Shown one piece after another: positions 1 to 13,899 of a DNA stretch of 64,000 nt (positions are counted from its first letter, which is position 1; the number at the start of each line of letters is the position of its first letter). The notes under the pieces are model-generated. The model had not been told where the DNA came from. It made no database searches and saw nothing but the letters and a program-made list of their open reading frames with translations. The position numbers were made by a program, and so were the translations under genes. The stretch is from Calliopsis andreniformis (lineage: Eukaryota; Arthropoda; Insecta; Hymenoptera; Andrenidae), in contig NC_135066.1 in the NCBI RefSeq assembly GCF_051401765.1, positions 21,889,501 to 21,953,500 of the forward strand. Reading direction: 5' to 3'.

Positions 1-1770
1 AATTCAAACCAATAATCAAATAAAAGTCTCCACGAAGCAGACTATCTCTAGGACGGAACTAACAATTATTGACGTTTCACTACCCTCATCTAAGGAACAA
101 AAGGTTAGTTAATATAAACTCATGTAGTTTTAGTCGTCAGAATGTTTTAACCAAAAACCATCATACTTTGATAGCCTTTAAATCTCGACACAAAGAAGAA
201 TCTGTCCACAATAAAGACACTAAGAAAATGTATTCCTGCTGGATCAGTGTTTTTCAAAGTCTAAGTAACAACATTTGTACCCTCGATGCACGCGATGTAT
301 TTACTGTTCTTCCACACTTATCCTGGAGCGTCATCCTTCTTCAACTGGAACTCTTTTAGACCTATCGGTCGCTCCTTAGACCATGTACACTTATAGACAC
401 GGCGTCAGATAATTTCTTTAAAGAAAAGATCTACGTGACGTCATATATGGACAAGATATATAAGCTATGTTAATACAATATATACTACCTATGCAGTTTC
501 AAAAGAGCGATATACCAATATTTCAAATATGTAAAACTATTTTAATGTTTGACTTGAATATGTTATTAATTTTTTTAAGAAATAAATAAATGTATACATA
601 TATTCTTTTTGAAGTATACAAGATGGAACTTTTTATAGGTATACATTTGAGTCATTAATTTTTACTTTACTTTCATAATTTTGAATAATGTTCATTATAA
701 CATTTGGAGATTTTATAATTTCATAAAATTTATTTGAATGCGATAATACGAATAGTATACAAATTTTGCAGAAAAATTATTTATTTCTAATTGTAGATTA
801 TAAAATAAAAGTTTTGGTTAGTCTGGTGGGTATTTTATTTTTATCACAAACTGAATTATTGCCTATGCATTGTTGTGTTTTTTCCTGTAACCTTGAACAC
901 AACATGTTTGCACCATTTTTAATAATTTATAATGTAAGTTAATGCCGTGTCAACCATTTTGAATTATCTTTTGCCCAGATGTGACGTCACACTTTTAACG
1001 TTATCTTTGCTTCAGTCGATTCCTGAATTTCCTACACATGCAGTATACACAGGCCATGTCTAGTAATATATATGGTCGAAGGGTCGTTCCACAGACGAGC
1101 AATTTCCCGTTATATCAGTTGAGAGGCAAACTGAATGAAAACGAGATCTTGATGGTGTAATAGGGTCTTTCTTCCTAGTCTCTGCTATCGTCCAGATTAA
1201 TGAACGGTAATGGACATTGGAATAATCCCTAGAGGCCCAACCTTTGTTCCATTTTTTTTTCCATCGATTGAGCTGGTGGCATCAGAGGAGATGCGCATAA
1301 AGGCAATGGGTTCAGAAGACTAGTAGCAAAGGCAGCCTCCCAACACATTATGTAACGATGTTGAAGACCAACGGGGCGTGAAGCTCCCTTCCGCCTTGTC
1401 GTCGGCGTTCTTGGTTACTTCCACCGATCTCTCAACACTTAATGCATACACAGATGAGCAGCCGGTAGACGGCTTACACGCCGTCGTTCAGAGCCTCGAA
1501 GGTCAATGATCTGACAGAAGTGTCTGCGAGACGTGTTTTTTTTACCTAGCCTAGGGTTTGACATTGCTTGAAGAGGGAGAAATGAATCGTACCCACGCGT
1601 GAAAACTATAGGTGTTACGAGACGAAAACACAAAATTCTTATGGGAAGGAAAAAGAAAACTTGTATTTGTATGATTACTGAATTATAGTACTATGAAATA
1701 TAGATTAACTCCAATTGTTTAAAAAATTTACTGTTTAAAATTAACCTTCGAATGACTTCCGCGAAACTTT
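1..1770. other. intergenic DNA, nothing recognised
   Basis: AT-rich sequence with only short chance reading frames, none with a recognisable protein motif or start context. The part from about 1080 to 1640 is less AT-rich than its surroundings and looks single-copy within the window, so it could be conserved non-coding sequence, but nothing in it supports a specific call. Confidence 0.6.
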
Positions 1771-1773
1771 CTA

Positions 1774-1860
1774 TATAGGGTGTAACAAATATAGCGTTCA
1801 ATATTTTAAAGGGTGATAGAAAATCCAAATTGGAGTACAAAATGTCCTATATCCTAATAA
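1774..1860 (+). repeat. MITE terminal fragment related to the 32.1-kb MITE
   Basis: The sequence opens with TATAGGGTGTAAC and goes on with blocks (ATATAGC, CCAAATTGGAG, AAAATGT) that match, in order, the terminal arm of the element at 32146-32538. Only one arm is found here and no matching inverted end lies within a few hundred bases. It is therefore read as a truncated or diverged copy. The similarity is imperfect, so the end points are approximate. Confidence 0.55.
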
Positions 1861-4800
1861 AGAGAAAGAAGAACATAAAATGAGTTTGGAAAGGGACATG
1901 AATGAAAAACTGCTCTAAAACATAGATTCGAGTTGACGACTTTCAGATTATGAAACTAATGCCTTACGCTCCCGGCTGCAAACCGCTTCATGTTTGACCT
2001 CTCGTTCCTTTGATACCTCAACCAAGGAGTAAATGTTTAAAGCCATTTTTTACAAAAACGGCTGATGAGTAACCCCGAGTATTTTATATATCTTTAAGAC
2101 TCACCTGTGCCTATATCTGACTGCGGCTTAGCCCACAAAGTGGGGGTCCAGTTCATAGTTTTCCCTTGTTAGTTCAATACGACGAACAAACCTAATCCAA
2201 TTGCAAGCTTGAATTGAGACATTGAAATAACTCCAAGGAAACAGACAACGCTGTAATTGCAGAAGTAAAAAATAAGAAATAGCAATTGTTAGCGCTATAA
2301 AATACTTTATATCATCACATTGTCCACTTTTACAATTGGTTTTTTTTAAGAATGTTGATTACAATATGTAATAAAAAGTCGTATGTACAAAGATTAGCCA
2401 ATGACTTTTATTGTATTACAAATAAAAAATCGTCATTGATATAATTTTTCAGTTCAATCCCTTTACTTACTTATTGTTTCACTCTTTGAATGTTATAAAC
2501 TGTGTTTACTTTCCAATATTTTCTACATTTTTTTCATAGTACATGAATTTTGTACTTTTCTGCATATTGAAATTTCCCATAAATGCATAAGAATTCGTAA
2601 TCTATTCATAAAACATGATAATTCTGCCTAAGCAGACGTTAAGAGGTATAAGGCGAAACGCTCTCTTACGTTTTCAAAAAGTTCGAGTTATGGTCTTAAT
2701 TCAGATTTAGAATGCAAAATTTATATTTTCAGAAAGAAGAACGGACATTAGAAAAACTTTTTTTCTTAAAAACAAGGGTTCAAGCAGATACAAGTCCATA
2801 AAAACAGTATGAAAATTGAAAACTTTAAGCGCAAATATCTTGGGAACAAAAACATTTGACTTCGATCATTTTGCCTTGCAAGTACAAGTATATGAACGCA
2901 GGCGCTACACTCTTGAAAATTATTTTATAAGTCTAAATTCAACAACCAGAAGAATTAAGAAAGTAATTTTAATCAGACCGTTAAGGTTTCTCTATCGCGA
3001 AACTTTAATGTCTGTTTTCCTAATTATAAAAACCAGTTTTCCAGTACGATGAATTCTCTCAATTTTGTGAAACTTTTTCACCCCTCGGCTCTTTAGAATT
3101 GGCCACTTGAGCTATGCGCCTGAAGATTGAGGTATTCTATGCTAACGGGGAAGGAAAAAATTCGGCAATTCATCCGAAGTAAATTGAGATTAAATGTTCG
3201 GAAAAATGTGGCTCGTATTCCGGTTGTTTAAGTTATGAATAAGTTGGGAGAATAATCTCATCAAAAAGTTTTCCTGGAGAAAGGATATTCTGATTACGAT
3301 ATCTGACGATGTACTTTTTCTTTCTGATTTTAGTAATATCAATTCAAATAAATGATCGTTATCATGTGCGCTCTTAACTACTGACAATATATGACAAAAC
3401 GATTCTTTATGTGTACATTATACTTTTTTACTTAATGTTCTGCGTTACATTTTCTTTATGTTCTGCTTCCAAGTGTTTACATACTAGTGTGTATAGCGTA
3501 CATATAAAAAGATGGATTTCAAATTGTTAACACCTAGTCAGTAATCTTATATATTTGATTAATTATACGTATAGACATCTAAAATTCACTTTCTCCCTTG
3601 TGCTAGTATAGCCCATTTCAATGTTTTAAATTTGAGTAACAACTCCCACAGATTCAATTATTGTCTAACCGGTTTTTAACTTTAATTGCTTGAATGAACT
3701 TTCAAATTTACGATCACTATCATATAAGAGGATGAATGTATATAATTTCATTACTGGTTATTTTAATTCCTATTTTCAACCATTTTATGACCCAATTTAG
3801 AATTGTTTCCAATTTACGATAGGTATACCGATATTTTTATTTGCGTGCTTGTTGGATTAAGCCACGGTTTCAATTTCGCTGAAAACACATGTATATGCAG
3901 TAATAATTCTCACAACTTTCGATTGAAAATCGTACATATGAGAGAATATGAGAAAGGTAGTGGTTTTATGTGAAAAAATAACTCAAAAATACGGAATAAA
4001 ATTGTTTGATGTCGTGCTTCTTCTTTGAGAAAATTAAGTTTGAAGTATGATCTGCTACGGAGATATAGTTTTGTGTGCTTGAAAGGTACATGAGGTACGG
4101 GAATCGCTTTTTGCCTAACCGTTGACTTTCTTTACTGTAAGCAAGAAACATTCCTCTCTCCCGTTTACTTCTTAAATATCTAAACCTGTATGGCGTGTCG
4201 CGCTGGTATTTTCGTCCTCCATTAAAATTCAAACTCAATTTTTTCAAAAACAAGGCACAACATCAAAAAATTTTATTCCACATTGTCAACTTATTTTTTC
4301 ATATAGAATCACTATCTCTCCTTTTATACCCATCAGTTGTGAGACACGTTGTATATTATTATTTCACAGCTGCATTATAATGTCACCTCGAGAGAAAGAT
4401 AATGATATACTCCATATTTCTTCGACTTCACTCCTTTAATTTATCTGGACTGTGTATCCAGGTGATGTACCTGAAATGATGGCTTCAAATTGGAGTTCAA
4501 AGAATCTTCCACGTATGCTACATTTCCCTTAAAATTTCAGTTCCTTGAACTCTATGTTGGGAATATGTTTTTTGAGTTTAATGAACTGACTCCAAATGGT
4601 AAGCTTTATTAAGATAGTAAAATAGCTTCAAGGAAACATGAAGTTGCAGCAAACCCAACAAATCTGTATCGAAGTAATTTGTATTTATTGTCGCAATTGC
4701 GAACAAATGATGAAATTACTTAGAATGAATATTAAAAAAGAAAGGTGAGCGTTAGATTTCGTATTATTATGCAAAATGCTTGAGGATCAAATTATATGTC

Positions 4801-6500
4801 CTTCATTTGAGATGCAGATTTATATAAGTGCTGCTAGCAGGAAGTTCGGGGACTTTTCAATTCTTAGATCTAATCTTATTTCCAACTGGAACTATAAAAA
4901 TCCTATCATTACTAGTTTACTCGCTTCATATGATGCAAAAGGGGAATATTGGAATATTCAACATCTTACTCTATAAATGATATGAAAGAGTCAAAACATA
5001 TTTGCCAATTCTGTCTACGTGCATTCTGAAGAGTCAAGTGTTTTTTATTAACTGCAGTGTCATCTGGATACAACGTCAGCTAGACCCTCATGTTTCTTTG
5101 GAACTATTCCTTTGCTTTATGTGTGCCGGAAGGTCAATTATGTTATACTATACCTTTCAAACAAGACAAATCTGTTCATGAAACAATTTTGATGCAATTG
5201 ATGTAGAATAATTTGTAGCATTTGCTAGCAAACTTTAGAATGATTAATAGTAACTAGCTAAAAAATGAAGTAAGTGTTTTAATTGTGCTATTAAAGAGAT
5301 TATCTAATATAGGTTAGCCATAAGAGTTATAGCATTAATACAGGGTATTCCTTATAGTTCTGGTATGTAAGTAACCATGTATTTTTAGAAAGAGTTTGAG
5401 AAAGAATGACCGAACAATATTTGGTCTTTGAGGAATTTATGGTAGGGACTCAGAGTGTGTGGCCCTGGAGGAGGGCGAATAAGACTAAACAGTCGCGATA
5501 GCAACCTATGGCTGATGACTATGTACGTACGTAGGACTTCCCAGCTATCGAGTGTAGTGTGACAGTTTGGAAGTAGTCCCAGTGTTTAAAGATAGCAAGC
5601 AGCCCGATGCTGCATTGCAAAAGAATAGGAATAGTGTTTCTGAAAGGTCCGAACACGAAGTCCCACAGTTACTCCAGAACCACTATTTAAGACTGTATTT
5701 TAAAAGAATGTGTAACAGGTAAAGGTCTATTTGCACATATCCGTCCACGTCCGTCCGTCTGTCTCTGTGAGGTTCCGTCCGGCTCCGTCCGTCTTCTTCA
5801 GAGGCCTGATGCAGATGAATGTCTTTCGCTACAGAATTGTACGCCTGTCTTTATTATTTTCTACTGAAAAAACAAGAACAGAAATCACTTGCATCAAGCC
5901 TGAATTGGATGCACACCGTAATCTGTAATCTGTCCTGACTACAATTTTTGAATATCCGTTTATTAAATAAGTTTAATGGAAAGGAACAAAATCACAAAAC
6001 AAGGACATAATTATTTCAAATTTTTCAAGTTGATCAAGTACTAGACCGAAACACTGTCCATTCTTAAGTTACTGTTACTTTATAGAAAGAAATCATACAT
6101 TAACGTTCCTGAAGTCATTTAAAGGGTCAATCTTCTATTTTCACATCTTTAAGTTAAATTTCCACAACGATGTTTCGACACTGATTGTGGGAAATATATT
6201 GGAAAGTTTCTATAAAACATTGTATTTTTTCAGAACGCTGGGACCGTTTGAATTTTTACAATATATTAGACAAAAATTATCTTTACCTTCCCATCCGTTT
6301 CTTAGTGAAGAAACATCTTCCTGAAAATTCAACTAAGGAATGTAAAACTAGAGGATTCACCCTTTAAAATGACTCGAGAAAGGTACTACTTTTTCTTAGG
6401 ATGTGACATTAATTAAAAAATGGACAATGATTTGATCTAGTTTGATCAATTTCGTGAGTCACTGTATTTTTATTATTTTTATGTTCTGAAAATCTCATTT
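1861..6500. other. intergenic DNA, nothing recognised
   Basis: About 4.6 kb of AT-rich DNA. Short reading frames occur on both strands but are spread at the density expected by chance and show no domain signature. A degenerate CCGT-rich stretch lies near 5740-5790. No RNA gene, mobile element or regulatory site could be supported. Confidence 0.55.
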
Positions 6501-6760
6501 GTAATTTACGGGAAAATTATTCTGAGGAATCTAAGATTAATCTGAGGAACCTACACGATTAAAAAAAGAAGCCGAAATCCGTTTTTTGATGGTTTTGGAA
6601 ATAATTAATTTACGAACGCATTTGACATACATATTAATGAAAGCTGTAAAATTTTGGGGGTTTATACTTTTTAAATAATTTCCAAATGAAAAAACTGATG
6701 CTTTGATTCCCCTTCTCTAATCACACGTGAACCACACCGTAGTTTAATATTATTAAAATT
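6500..6760 (+). repeat. dispersed repeat, copy 1 (second copy near 24.1 kb)
   Basis: Ordered blocks of similarity link this segment to 24060-24270. They include a GATTAAAA-type block, an ACATAYATATTAATGAAAGCTG-like core, a TTTATAAATAA-type block and a CTCATGCTT-like block. The two copies lie in direct orientation about 17.5 kb apart. No coding potential is visible and the repeat family is not recognised. Confidence 0.5.
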
Positions 6761-6904
6761 ACTAATATTAAAAATCAAAAGTAATCGGGTTGCTGCGAAA
6801 AGGCCCATGATTACATTATGTAAGAACGTTCTCAATCGGTCATATTGGTATCGTACAAAATTGAAATATCTATGTCCCGACGTTTTTCATTATAATTATT
6901 AAAA

Positions 6905-6960
6905 ATATTCCGAATTATGTCACGTTTGATATTATTTTCAACAGAAACGTGAAGAATCTG
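6905..6960 (+). repeat. core motif of the dispersed M repeat, copy at 6.9 kb
   Basis: This short block matches a core seen about ten times in the window: a TCGTGTTTGGTAT-like part followed by ATTTTMATCAGAAA. Here it lies directly upstream of repeat E (6960-7610), the same order as at 49563-49620 followed by 49750-50840. The core and repeat E may therefore be parts of one larger element. Confidence 0.55.
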
Positions 6961-7615
6961 TAGTTTGATTTTCACATGAAAATACTTCAAGCGTGGCGAT
7001 CAATCGGTCCGTAATTTTGTAGGGACCCAAATACAGCCCGCGTAGGTCATGCGACGTTGTCACGTTGTGTAGCGAATCAGATGTGTGTTCTATCTTTGAG
7101 AGCAAGTGTATTTCTTTCTCATTGTCCCAATCAAATACATTCCTTCACTTCATATGTATCAATAATTCGAAATTATTTCCCTTTTATATTGAAAAATAAC
7201 GGTTCCTACACTTTTTATTGTTTTTAAACGAAAATTAGTTTCTCTCTAGAGTAATATTGCTAAAACTGGTATCAGAATAAAGTGTTAAAGGTAACAGGGC
7301 ATTCCGGGCCAGGTAAGCGTATTATGTGGATTGTATTATGGCCAGGTGTCAATATCATTGCTGTATAATTTGCCTTGAAAGAGGACCAATAATGTTTTTA
7401 CTACTTCAGGATCATTCTGCACGAATTAAAGAGAAGAAGTGAGGGAACTCCTATGATGAAATGTCAATTTTAGAGAACGAAATCTTTGTATTTGCAATGA
7501 CTAAAACGTGTCATTAACTGAAATGTTCATTGATTTCTATTTAACATGATCGCAACATCGCAAATAAGCCGTTCCCAGCTCAGGTCTTTTCTTCCGAAAA
7601 TTAGACTATAGTAGT
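6960..7615 (+). repeat. repeat E, copy 1
   Basis: A long colinear match to 49750-50330 plus 50785-50840. Both copies share CAAGCGTGGCGATCA near the start, then TAGGTCATGCGACGTTGTCA, ATCTTTGAGAGCAAGTGTAT, GGACCAATAAT, and at the end GCAACATCGCAAATAAGCCG. Overall similarity looks high by eye. This copy lacks about 450 bp that are present inside copy 2. No reading frame carries a recognisable motif. The TGGCGATCA block resembles a retrotransposon primer-binding site, but no LTR was found beside it. Confidence 0.75.
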
Positions 7616-7694
7616 GATACTTTTATAAAGATCTAATGAGAAAAATACGTAGATATCTGCATGTTTATGCGAAGTTAGCCGACTGCTTCTCTTT

Positions 7695-8150
7695 ATGACC
7701 GTCTCCCATGATGCGTCTTTCCAGACGGTTAATTTGAAAAACCATCAGGGTCATAAAAAAAGGTCTGCTTCGCTCGATTTCAAGAAGCCTTCCGTGAGTT
7801 TGAAGCAGAAAGCAAAAGTTTCGCTGCCATCGATATTTAACTTTTCCGGATGGGTACGGAACAAAACGAGCCAAATGTGGGCAGTTGCGTTAAGAAACAA
7901 GGCAATGACATTTCTGCTTACCGGACGACATTGGACGAGACGGAAGAAAATTGATGTGCAAATGCCGAGTGTAAACTACTCCATGCAAAAACAAAAGAAC
8001 GATATTTTTACTTTTTTATCAGCAGGACAAGACGGACCAGTTCGGATAGCAACAGATATCTGCGAATCTCTCTTAATTGTACAGATAAAGGCACACCTCA
8101 CCGATTTGAATGGCCTTCATATACATTATCAAGGTAAACATTCTGAGTAA
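7695..8150 (+). CDS. open frame of 151 codons, function unknown
   Basis: An uninterrupted frame from ATG to TAA in a segment less AT-rich than its neighbours. The predicted peptide is basic, has no signal peptide, membrane segment or recognisable domain, and resembles no family I know. It directly follows repeat E. A 69-codon frame also runs on the opposite strand at the 5' end, which weakens the case for either. It could be a transposon remnant, an exon fragment or a chance frame in GC-richer DNA. I do not assign a function. Confidence 0.2.
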   Translation: MTVSHDASFQTVNLKNHQGHKKRSASLDFKKPSVSLKQKAKVSLPSIFNFSGWVRNKTSQMWAVALRNKAMTFLLTGRHWTRRKKIDVQMPSVNYSMQKQKNDIFTFLSAGQDGPVRIATDICESLLIVQIKAHLTDLNGLHIHYQGKHSE

Positions 8151-9600
8151 TTTCAGTAACAAAACACTCGGCCTTAGTTTTAGGGATATGTGTAATGATT
8201 AAGACTTGGGACAAACTTGATATAGATTCGTGTTGCGTACCGACAATATTAAACAGAATTTTAAAAACTATGTTTACATCATTATCATGTTCATATTGGT
8301 GAGAAAGCAAATATTTGAAACTTGGAATATTGGCCCAGAATTTTAGAATTCTGAATTTTCTTTCTGAAAAGCGGTATGTGAATAGTCAGTATCAAAACAC
8401 CAGGAATATATTATCGATGCTATATCAAAGTAGCATCGTAACTCAGTCAATCAATGTACGAAAGAGGGCAAAGTTGTGATACGATGACAATAAAAAGAAA
8501 GTATAAAATAATAAGATATGCGCTAAGGAACAGAATGTGCAAGAATAAAAGCATACGAGCACTTCGTTAGTTCATCATTCATCTGAAAAGATGCTCCTTC
8601 AAGTAGTTAAGATTCACAATTTCTCAAGAATGGAAAAAATGGGAAAAGAAAATTGTAGGTAGAGCCTTTGTGTGGGTGAAATCATGGTCCTCAAACTTCT
8701 CGCATCTCGAAGACGCTATTGTGTGCACGTATTGGCTAGATCGTACGCGATTTTTCACCCTTCCTTCCCATCATCTCCTTTACTTCTTCCTCATGTTAGA
8801 CACGCCCCCTTCGCCATTTCGTTAAAGTTCCCAGCTTTGTTAAGAAGTGATTTATTAGAAGTGGGAAGAGAGATCTTAGCGTCGCTACGTTTTATTAAAT
8901 TATTTTTGACATCTTTATCTAAGAATGAAATGGATAGGGTGGAGAAATCGATACAGTATTTCCCCTTTATAGAATCATTGAAATAATTTAGAGTGAAAGA
9001 GTTTTATTTGCGCTCAATCATTCACAAGTTTTGATACGATCAAAGTGGGGTACCATAAGTATTAGTTGATTTTGAAAACATGTTCCTTAATAAGTGATCT
9101 TCATTAAGTCTGTCATAATTGTAATTTTTGCTAAATAAAAAATGTCATTAAACCAATATACGATACCAAAAAAATGTACATACGAAATTGGTTATGTTTT
9201 TTATCTTTCATTATGTAAAATATATCTCTTTTTATCGTTACTTAAAATACGTTTATTCGAATTCTGATTACTATCATTTTTTATAATAAAATATTCTATT
9301 ATTGCATTGGAAAAACTGTTTTTATGTAATTTTTCTCGAGACAATTAATGTTACTTTTGTCCTCATAGTGTTATTTCCGTCCCCATCGTCCAGGACGTAA
9401 GTAACAATAACAGTAAATGCGGAAAATCGGCATAGCTCTTTAACTATTTATTACAGTCTCATGTTGACGGTCGAGGTGATAAGACGTTTATTCTGTTGCA
9501 TGAGTTATACGCTATTAGTGTAGTGGTAGTACTGTTTGTTGTGGTTTCTTCAATTCATAGCTCAACACGGTTAAGCTTTTTAGTTTCCTTCTTTTAACTC
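8151..9600. other. intergenic DNA upstream of the LINE
   Basis: AT-rich, with one 104-codon frame at 8672-8986 that has no recognised motif. The last 150 bp before 9607 may hold the 5' untranslated part of the Jockey-type element, but its 5' end could not be placed. Nothing else could be supported. Confidence 0.45.
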
Positions 9601-9606
9601 TGTTAA

Positions 9607-11035
9607 TTAAGAGATATATTCCTGTGTACAGGAATCTCTCCAATTGGAATCATAGCTACAGAAAATGTACCTCAAGACAAGATTTCTTCGGAATCTACAT
9701 ACGCAAGTATAATGCAAAAAGACAATTTCCTCACGAAAGAACATGCTACAGTATTAGACGCATAGGACGACATCACCATTAAAGAATACATAGTCGCAGT
9801 TAGAAAAGTTATCAATCCTATCAACATAAGGTTCGTCTCAAGAATCTCCAATAACAGAGTTTGTTTGCACTTGTCGGACAAATCCTTGGTAAACAAGCTT
9901 ACGTCAAAAAATGTTAGCATTAGTATTAAAAGATGTCTCCTCTCTGCTAGACCTTTACTGATGAAAACTAAACAGGTCATTCTCTCCAACGTTTGTCCCG
10001 TTATTCCACACTCTGTGATATTAAATACCTTTAAGCAAATGAGTATTAGAACAGTATCGCCTATGTCTTTTATCCGGGTAGGATTCTCTGAAGCAGGCTT
10101 CTCGCATATCCTCAACTTCCGAAGACAAAGTTACATCCATCCAGATGGTACAAACAAGCTTCCAGAGAATTTACAAGTCAATTTTGATGATACCACCTAC
10201 TGGATATTCATTATAACGGACAGTTTATCGTGTTTCTTATGTAAGAAGGAAGGTCATGTGGCAAACATTGTCCAACCATTAACAATAGTCTAAATCAACA
10301 GAATTGTAATCTTTCCTTACTGACTCATGAAGAGAAATCTGATTTAAATATGGAAAGCTATTCTCAATTAACTGATTAGAAAAACTCTCAGAAAGCTATA
10401 TCAGATCTTGATGAAATAATGGATTTTGATGTAACTAAGGTGTCTAATAAAAGACCCGTTTCCTCAACTACATCAAATACCACTCACAATATTCGGAGGA
10501 GATTAACAAAGAATTCGCTCCGTCACTCTTAAACACCAACTCATGTAAAGATACAGCTGGCTCGAGCTTCATGAGTGCTATCCCAGCTAAAAAATTAATT
10601 GTTCCTGTCAAGAAAAAGCAGAAAATTAAATGCTCCGAAGAAGTGGCTAATTCTAATGCAATGGATGATTTGGATCAAGTCTTAAGACTAATCAAACATA
10701 CGCTTACCTAACATCCAGATATTTACGTTCTACGGTATGATCAATACAAAGAATTCTTAACTAAAGCTAAAGGCAATACAAATATCATTCAGCTGGCCCA
10801 GTCTTATACTGATAATCTAACTCAACTTGTTAAGATGCTTCGTGAAACTTACCCCAGTGTTTTTAGTAGATTTATTAAAAATAGAATCTCTAAAACTCTT
10901 AAGAAATTGGAACTCAACGCCGCCTGGTCCGAAGATAAGGACGAAGATATATCTGGCTCATCTTTAGATTTTGGATCCGACTCTCATGTTTCCTTCTCAT
11001 CAGAAGACCTTGCTTGCAATATACAAAAGACTTAA
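9607..11035 (+). pseudogene. LINE ORF1, gag-like nucleic-acid-binding protein (broken)
   Basis: In intact relatives this protein binds the element RNA and carries zinc knuckles at its C-terminal half. Here one frame runs from at least 9607 to 10293, broken once by TAG at 9763-9765. It contains the conserved GFSEAGFSHIL...FRRQ.YIHPD block and then the start of a CCHC knuckle, CFLCKKEGH. One base appears to be lost near 10268, just before the last knuckle cysteine. Downstream coding sequence continues in other frames with further stops (for example near 10378 and 10530). The final part is open at 10835-11035, ends at TAA, and includes FSRFIKNRIS, typical of the ORF1 C-terminus. The true start is uncertain because an in-frame TAA at 9604-9606 bounds the open stretch. 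Confidence 0.8.
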
Positions 11036-11053
11036 GCTTATCTATAGTGAATC

Positions 11054-13770
11054 ATGAACAGTCTTGATTCTAATCCTCGCTCTAGTCCTGACCTTAAAGT
11101 TGTTTTTTGAAATTGTAGAGGTATTTCTGAGTGCGGTGCACTCCAAAAATATTTGGAGAATGTTGACGTATTTATTGGCGTAGAAATTATGCTTAATAGT
11201 AACAAAAAATTTGATATTTCCGGTGGTCACTTTCTTAGAATCGACAGAAATAACAGACCTGGTGGCGGTCTTATCTTTTTGGTAAGAAAATCTCTTAATT
11301 TTTGTCCTGTACACGGATTATGTAATGTAGCTAATAATTCGGATACTGGAGTTATCAAAATTCATTGTGTAAGTCCTTCTTCAGTCTTTGCAGGTTGCTA
11401 CAGGGTTCCTGACACTTATATTTCTCAGATGGGGTGGGATCAGCTCTTTTTAACAATAAGCTCCCATGACCCTTGTTTTATCATTGGTGACTTCAATTTT
11501 CATAGCACTCATTGGAACTGCTCCATAACAGATCCCAATGGTACTGGCTTTTGAATTCCATAAATGATTGCGACCTAATTTTAATTAATCACAACACTCT
11601 TACGCATATAGATACATACAGGAACAAATTCTCAAACTTAGACCTTCCTCTTTGTTCGCCTGAAATTTTCGACATTATCAAATTTAGTGTTTTTGATGAC
11701 ACCTGGAGACCGGATCATTTTCCTTTAAGTTTCAATCTAAGAGTAGAAACGGTATACTACTTCAAACACCGTCGCCGACTCCCTTCCAAGAAAACGGATT
11801 GGACGCAATTCCAATCTTTATTGGAAAAATCAGATAATAGTCTTCTTGATCCTCGCTATAAATTACTAAGCACCATTGATAAATATAACTTTTTTACCAA
11901 ATTAATAACTGATACTGTTGTAAAAAGTACTTCTACTCTTAAACTGTTTAGTCCTAAGCAATACAGAAATTCTGTACTTTGGTGGGACAGTGAATGTGCA
12001 AAACTCATTCGCCTTAGAAAGGTTACCTTTAAAAAATGGACTTATACTAGTTGTATAAATGACTATATTGAATATAAGAAGCGTAAGGCTACTGCTAGGC
12101 AATATATTAGGAAAAAGAAAAGAGACAACTTGAGAGAATTTGTTGCAAGCATCAACTTTCAAGTTGATGTATTATATGTTTGGAATAAGTGTAGAATTTT
12201 GACAAAGAAATGGGCTAATATCAAACCAGACAAAAGCAGTTCCTCAGATCCTATAATTAATATTCAAGAAGCAATTAACAAGATTAGTCCACCCTGGATA
12301 CATACACTTCCAACTACTTCTCTTTCTTTTACGGTTAATAATATAAACGATCGGTTTCCCAGCTCCACATTTAACCTACGTGAATTTAATCTGGCTCTTA
12401 ATAGTTGTAGTCTTAAGACATCTCCAGGGTCCGATAATATTGAATATAAAGTTATCGTTGTGTTACCTTTTAAGTTTAAGCTTATTCTGCTTGATCTCAT
12501 TAATGAAATTTTCCTAAATAGTACCTTCCCCTCTTGGAGGGATAGCCTGACGTATTTTATTGATACAAAGGATGGTAATGTTCGACCCATCTCACTTACA
12601 TCTTGTCTCTGTAAAATTTTGGAAAAAATGATTAAGCTTAGACTTCAGTGGTGGGTGGAGTCCTTTGGTTTTCTACCACCATCTCAAGCTGATTTTCGTT
12701 CCGGAAGATCTTGTTCCGACAACCTTGCAGCAGTAACTTTGACCATTGAGGAGACTTTCTACATGAATAAGGATGTTTTGTCATGCTTCCTTGATATCAA
12801 GGAGGCTTTTGACAATGTCAACAGTGATATTCTCCATCAGAAATTGCACGATATGGGATGTCCTGGCAATATTATTGATTTTGTAGGTGTTTTGACATAT
12901 GAACGGAATGTTACGTTTATTCTTAACTCATCGAACACAGTAACAATCAAGATATTTAAAGGCTTACCGCAAGGTGGTGTACCCAGCCCCCTTCTCTACG
13001 ATATTTCAAAAAACGATATGTCAAAAATATTGTTAATGGGCTCGATAGTTGTATCAAAATTTCCCTATTTGCAGATGATATCACGATCTCTTGTCAAGTC
13101 TCTGTTTCTAACATTGGAAGAAAAGCCTTGAAGGATGCAGTCTCTGTCATTAGTAGAAATCTTACTCTCCTTGGACTCTCACTATCTCCCGAAAAGACTG
13201 TTTTAATATATTTTAACAAAAGAGGAATCTACCCAGTAGTGTTTGCTCCATCAAAATTGATAATTATAGAATTAAATCTAGTGCTCAGGTTCTTTTTCTG
13301 GGAATTCTGTTTGATTATCAGCTTAAATTCAGCAAACAGATTGAATACATACGCAACAAATGTTTTGATAAACTTAACATCTTAAAATTTACAAGTGACA
13401 TAAGATGGGGTGCAGACCCATCTACTCTGCTTACTCTATGCAAAAGTCTTATTCGTTCGATCATTGATTACAGCTCTTATATATATTTCCCTTCATATCG
13501 CCTTGGGTTATAGATCTAGCACACGCAATAATTTCCTTTTGGGAGAGTCCAAATGCTGTCTGCTTCAACATAGATCTGCTTTCCTATGTAACAATTTTCT
13601 TATAAAAAATTTTTCGAACAGGAGAACAGCTCTTTATAATTTAATACAAAGGCTCATAGAATCTACAAAATGATCCAAATTAGTAAACAAAGCTCGATCT
13701 ATACTTCCAAGCCAAATTGATGGTTTACAACAACCTAGAGCTTGGCTTAGAACCGAAAACAACTTCGCTC
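11054..13770 (+). pseudogene. LINE ORF2, endonuclease and reverse transcriptase (broken)
   Basis: The frame opens with ATG at 11054. An in-frame TGA at 11108-11110 replaces the tryptophan expected before NCRGI in the APE-type endonuclease. Endonuclease motifs GDFNFHSTHWN and, in the shifted frame, RPDHFPLSF are present. A one-base shift near 11547 joins to the 539-codon frame at 11512-13131. That frame holds reverse transcriptase blocks: RPISLTSCLCKILEKMI, the DIKEAFD motif with a catalytic aspartate, and LPQGGVPSPLLY. A second shift near 13025 moves the active-site motif (LFADD) into another frame at about 13065. A third shift near 13250 leads to the thumb-like C-terminal part, which ends in stops from about 13513 on. 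Family membership is secure; activity is not possible. Confidence 0.85.
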
Positions 13771-13899
13771 TATAACTCTGTAAATATATTTTCCTTAGTA
13801 CTTTCTCATTATATACGCTTTGTTTTAATATCTTTAAAAAGTAATTGATAGTTAGGCTAATTGTAAAAAATATTACTTTTGTCCCCACTCTCCCCTGTC

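Noticed and set aside
7695..8150. The 151-codon frame as a real gene
   Set aside because: No domain, no start or splice context, and an overlapping frame on the other strand. Kept only as a low-confidence open frame.
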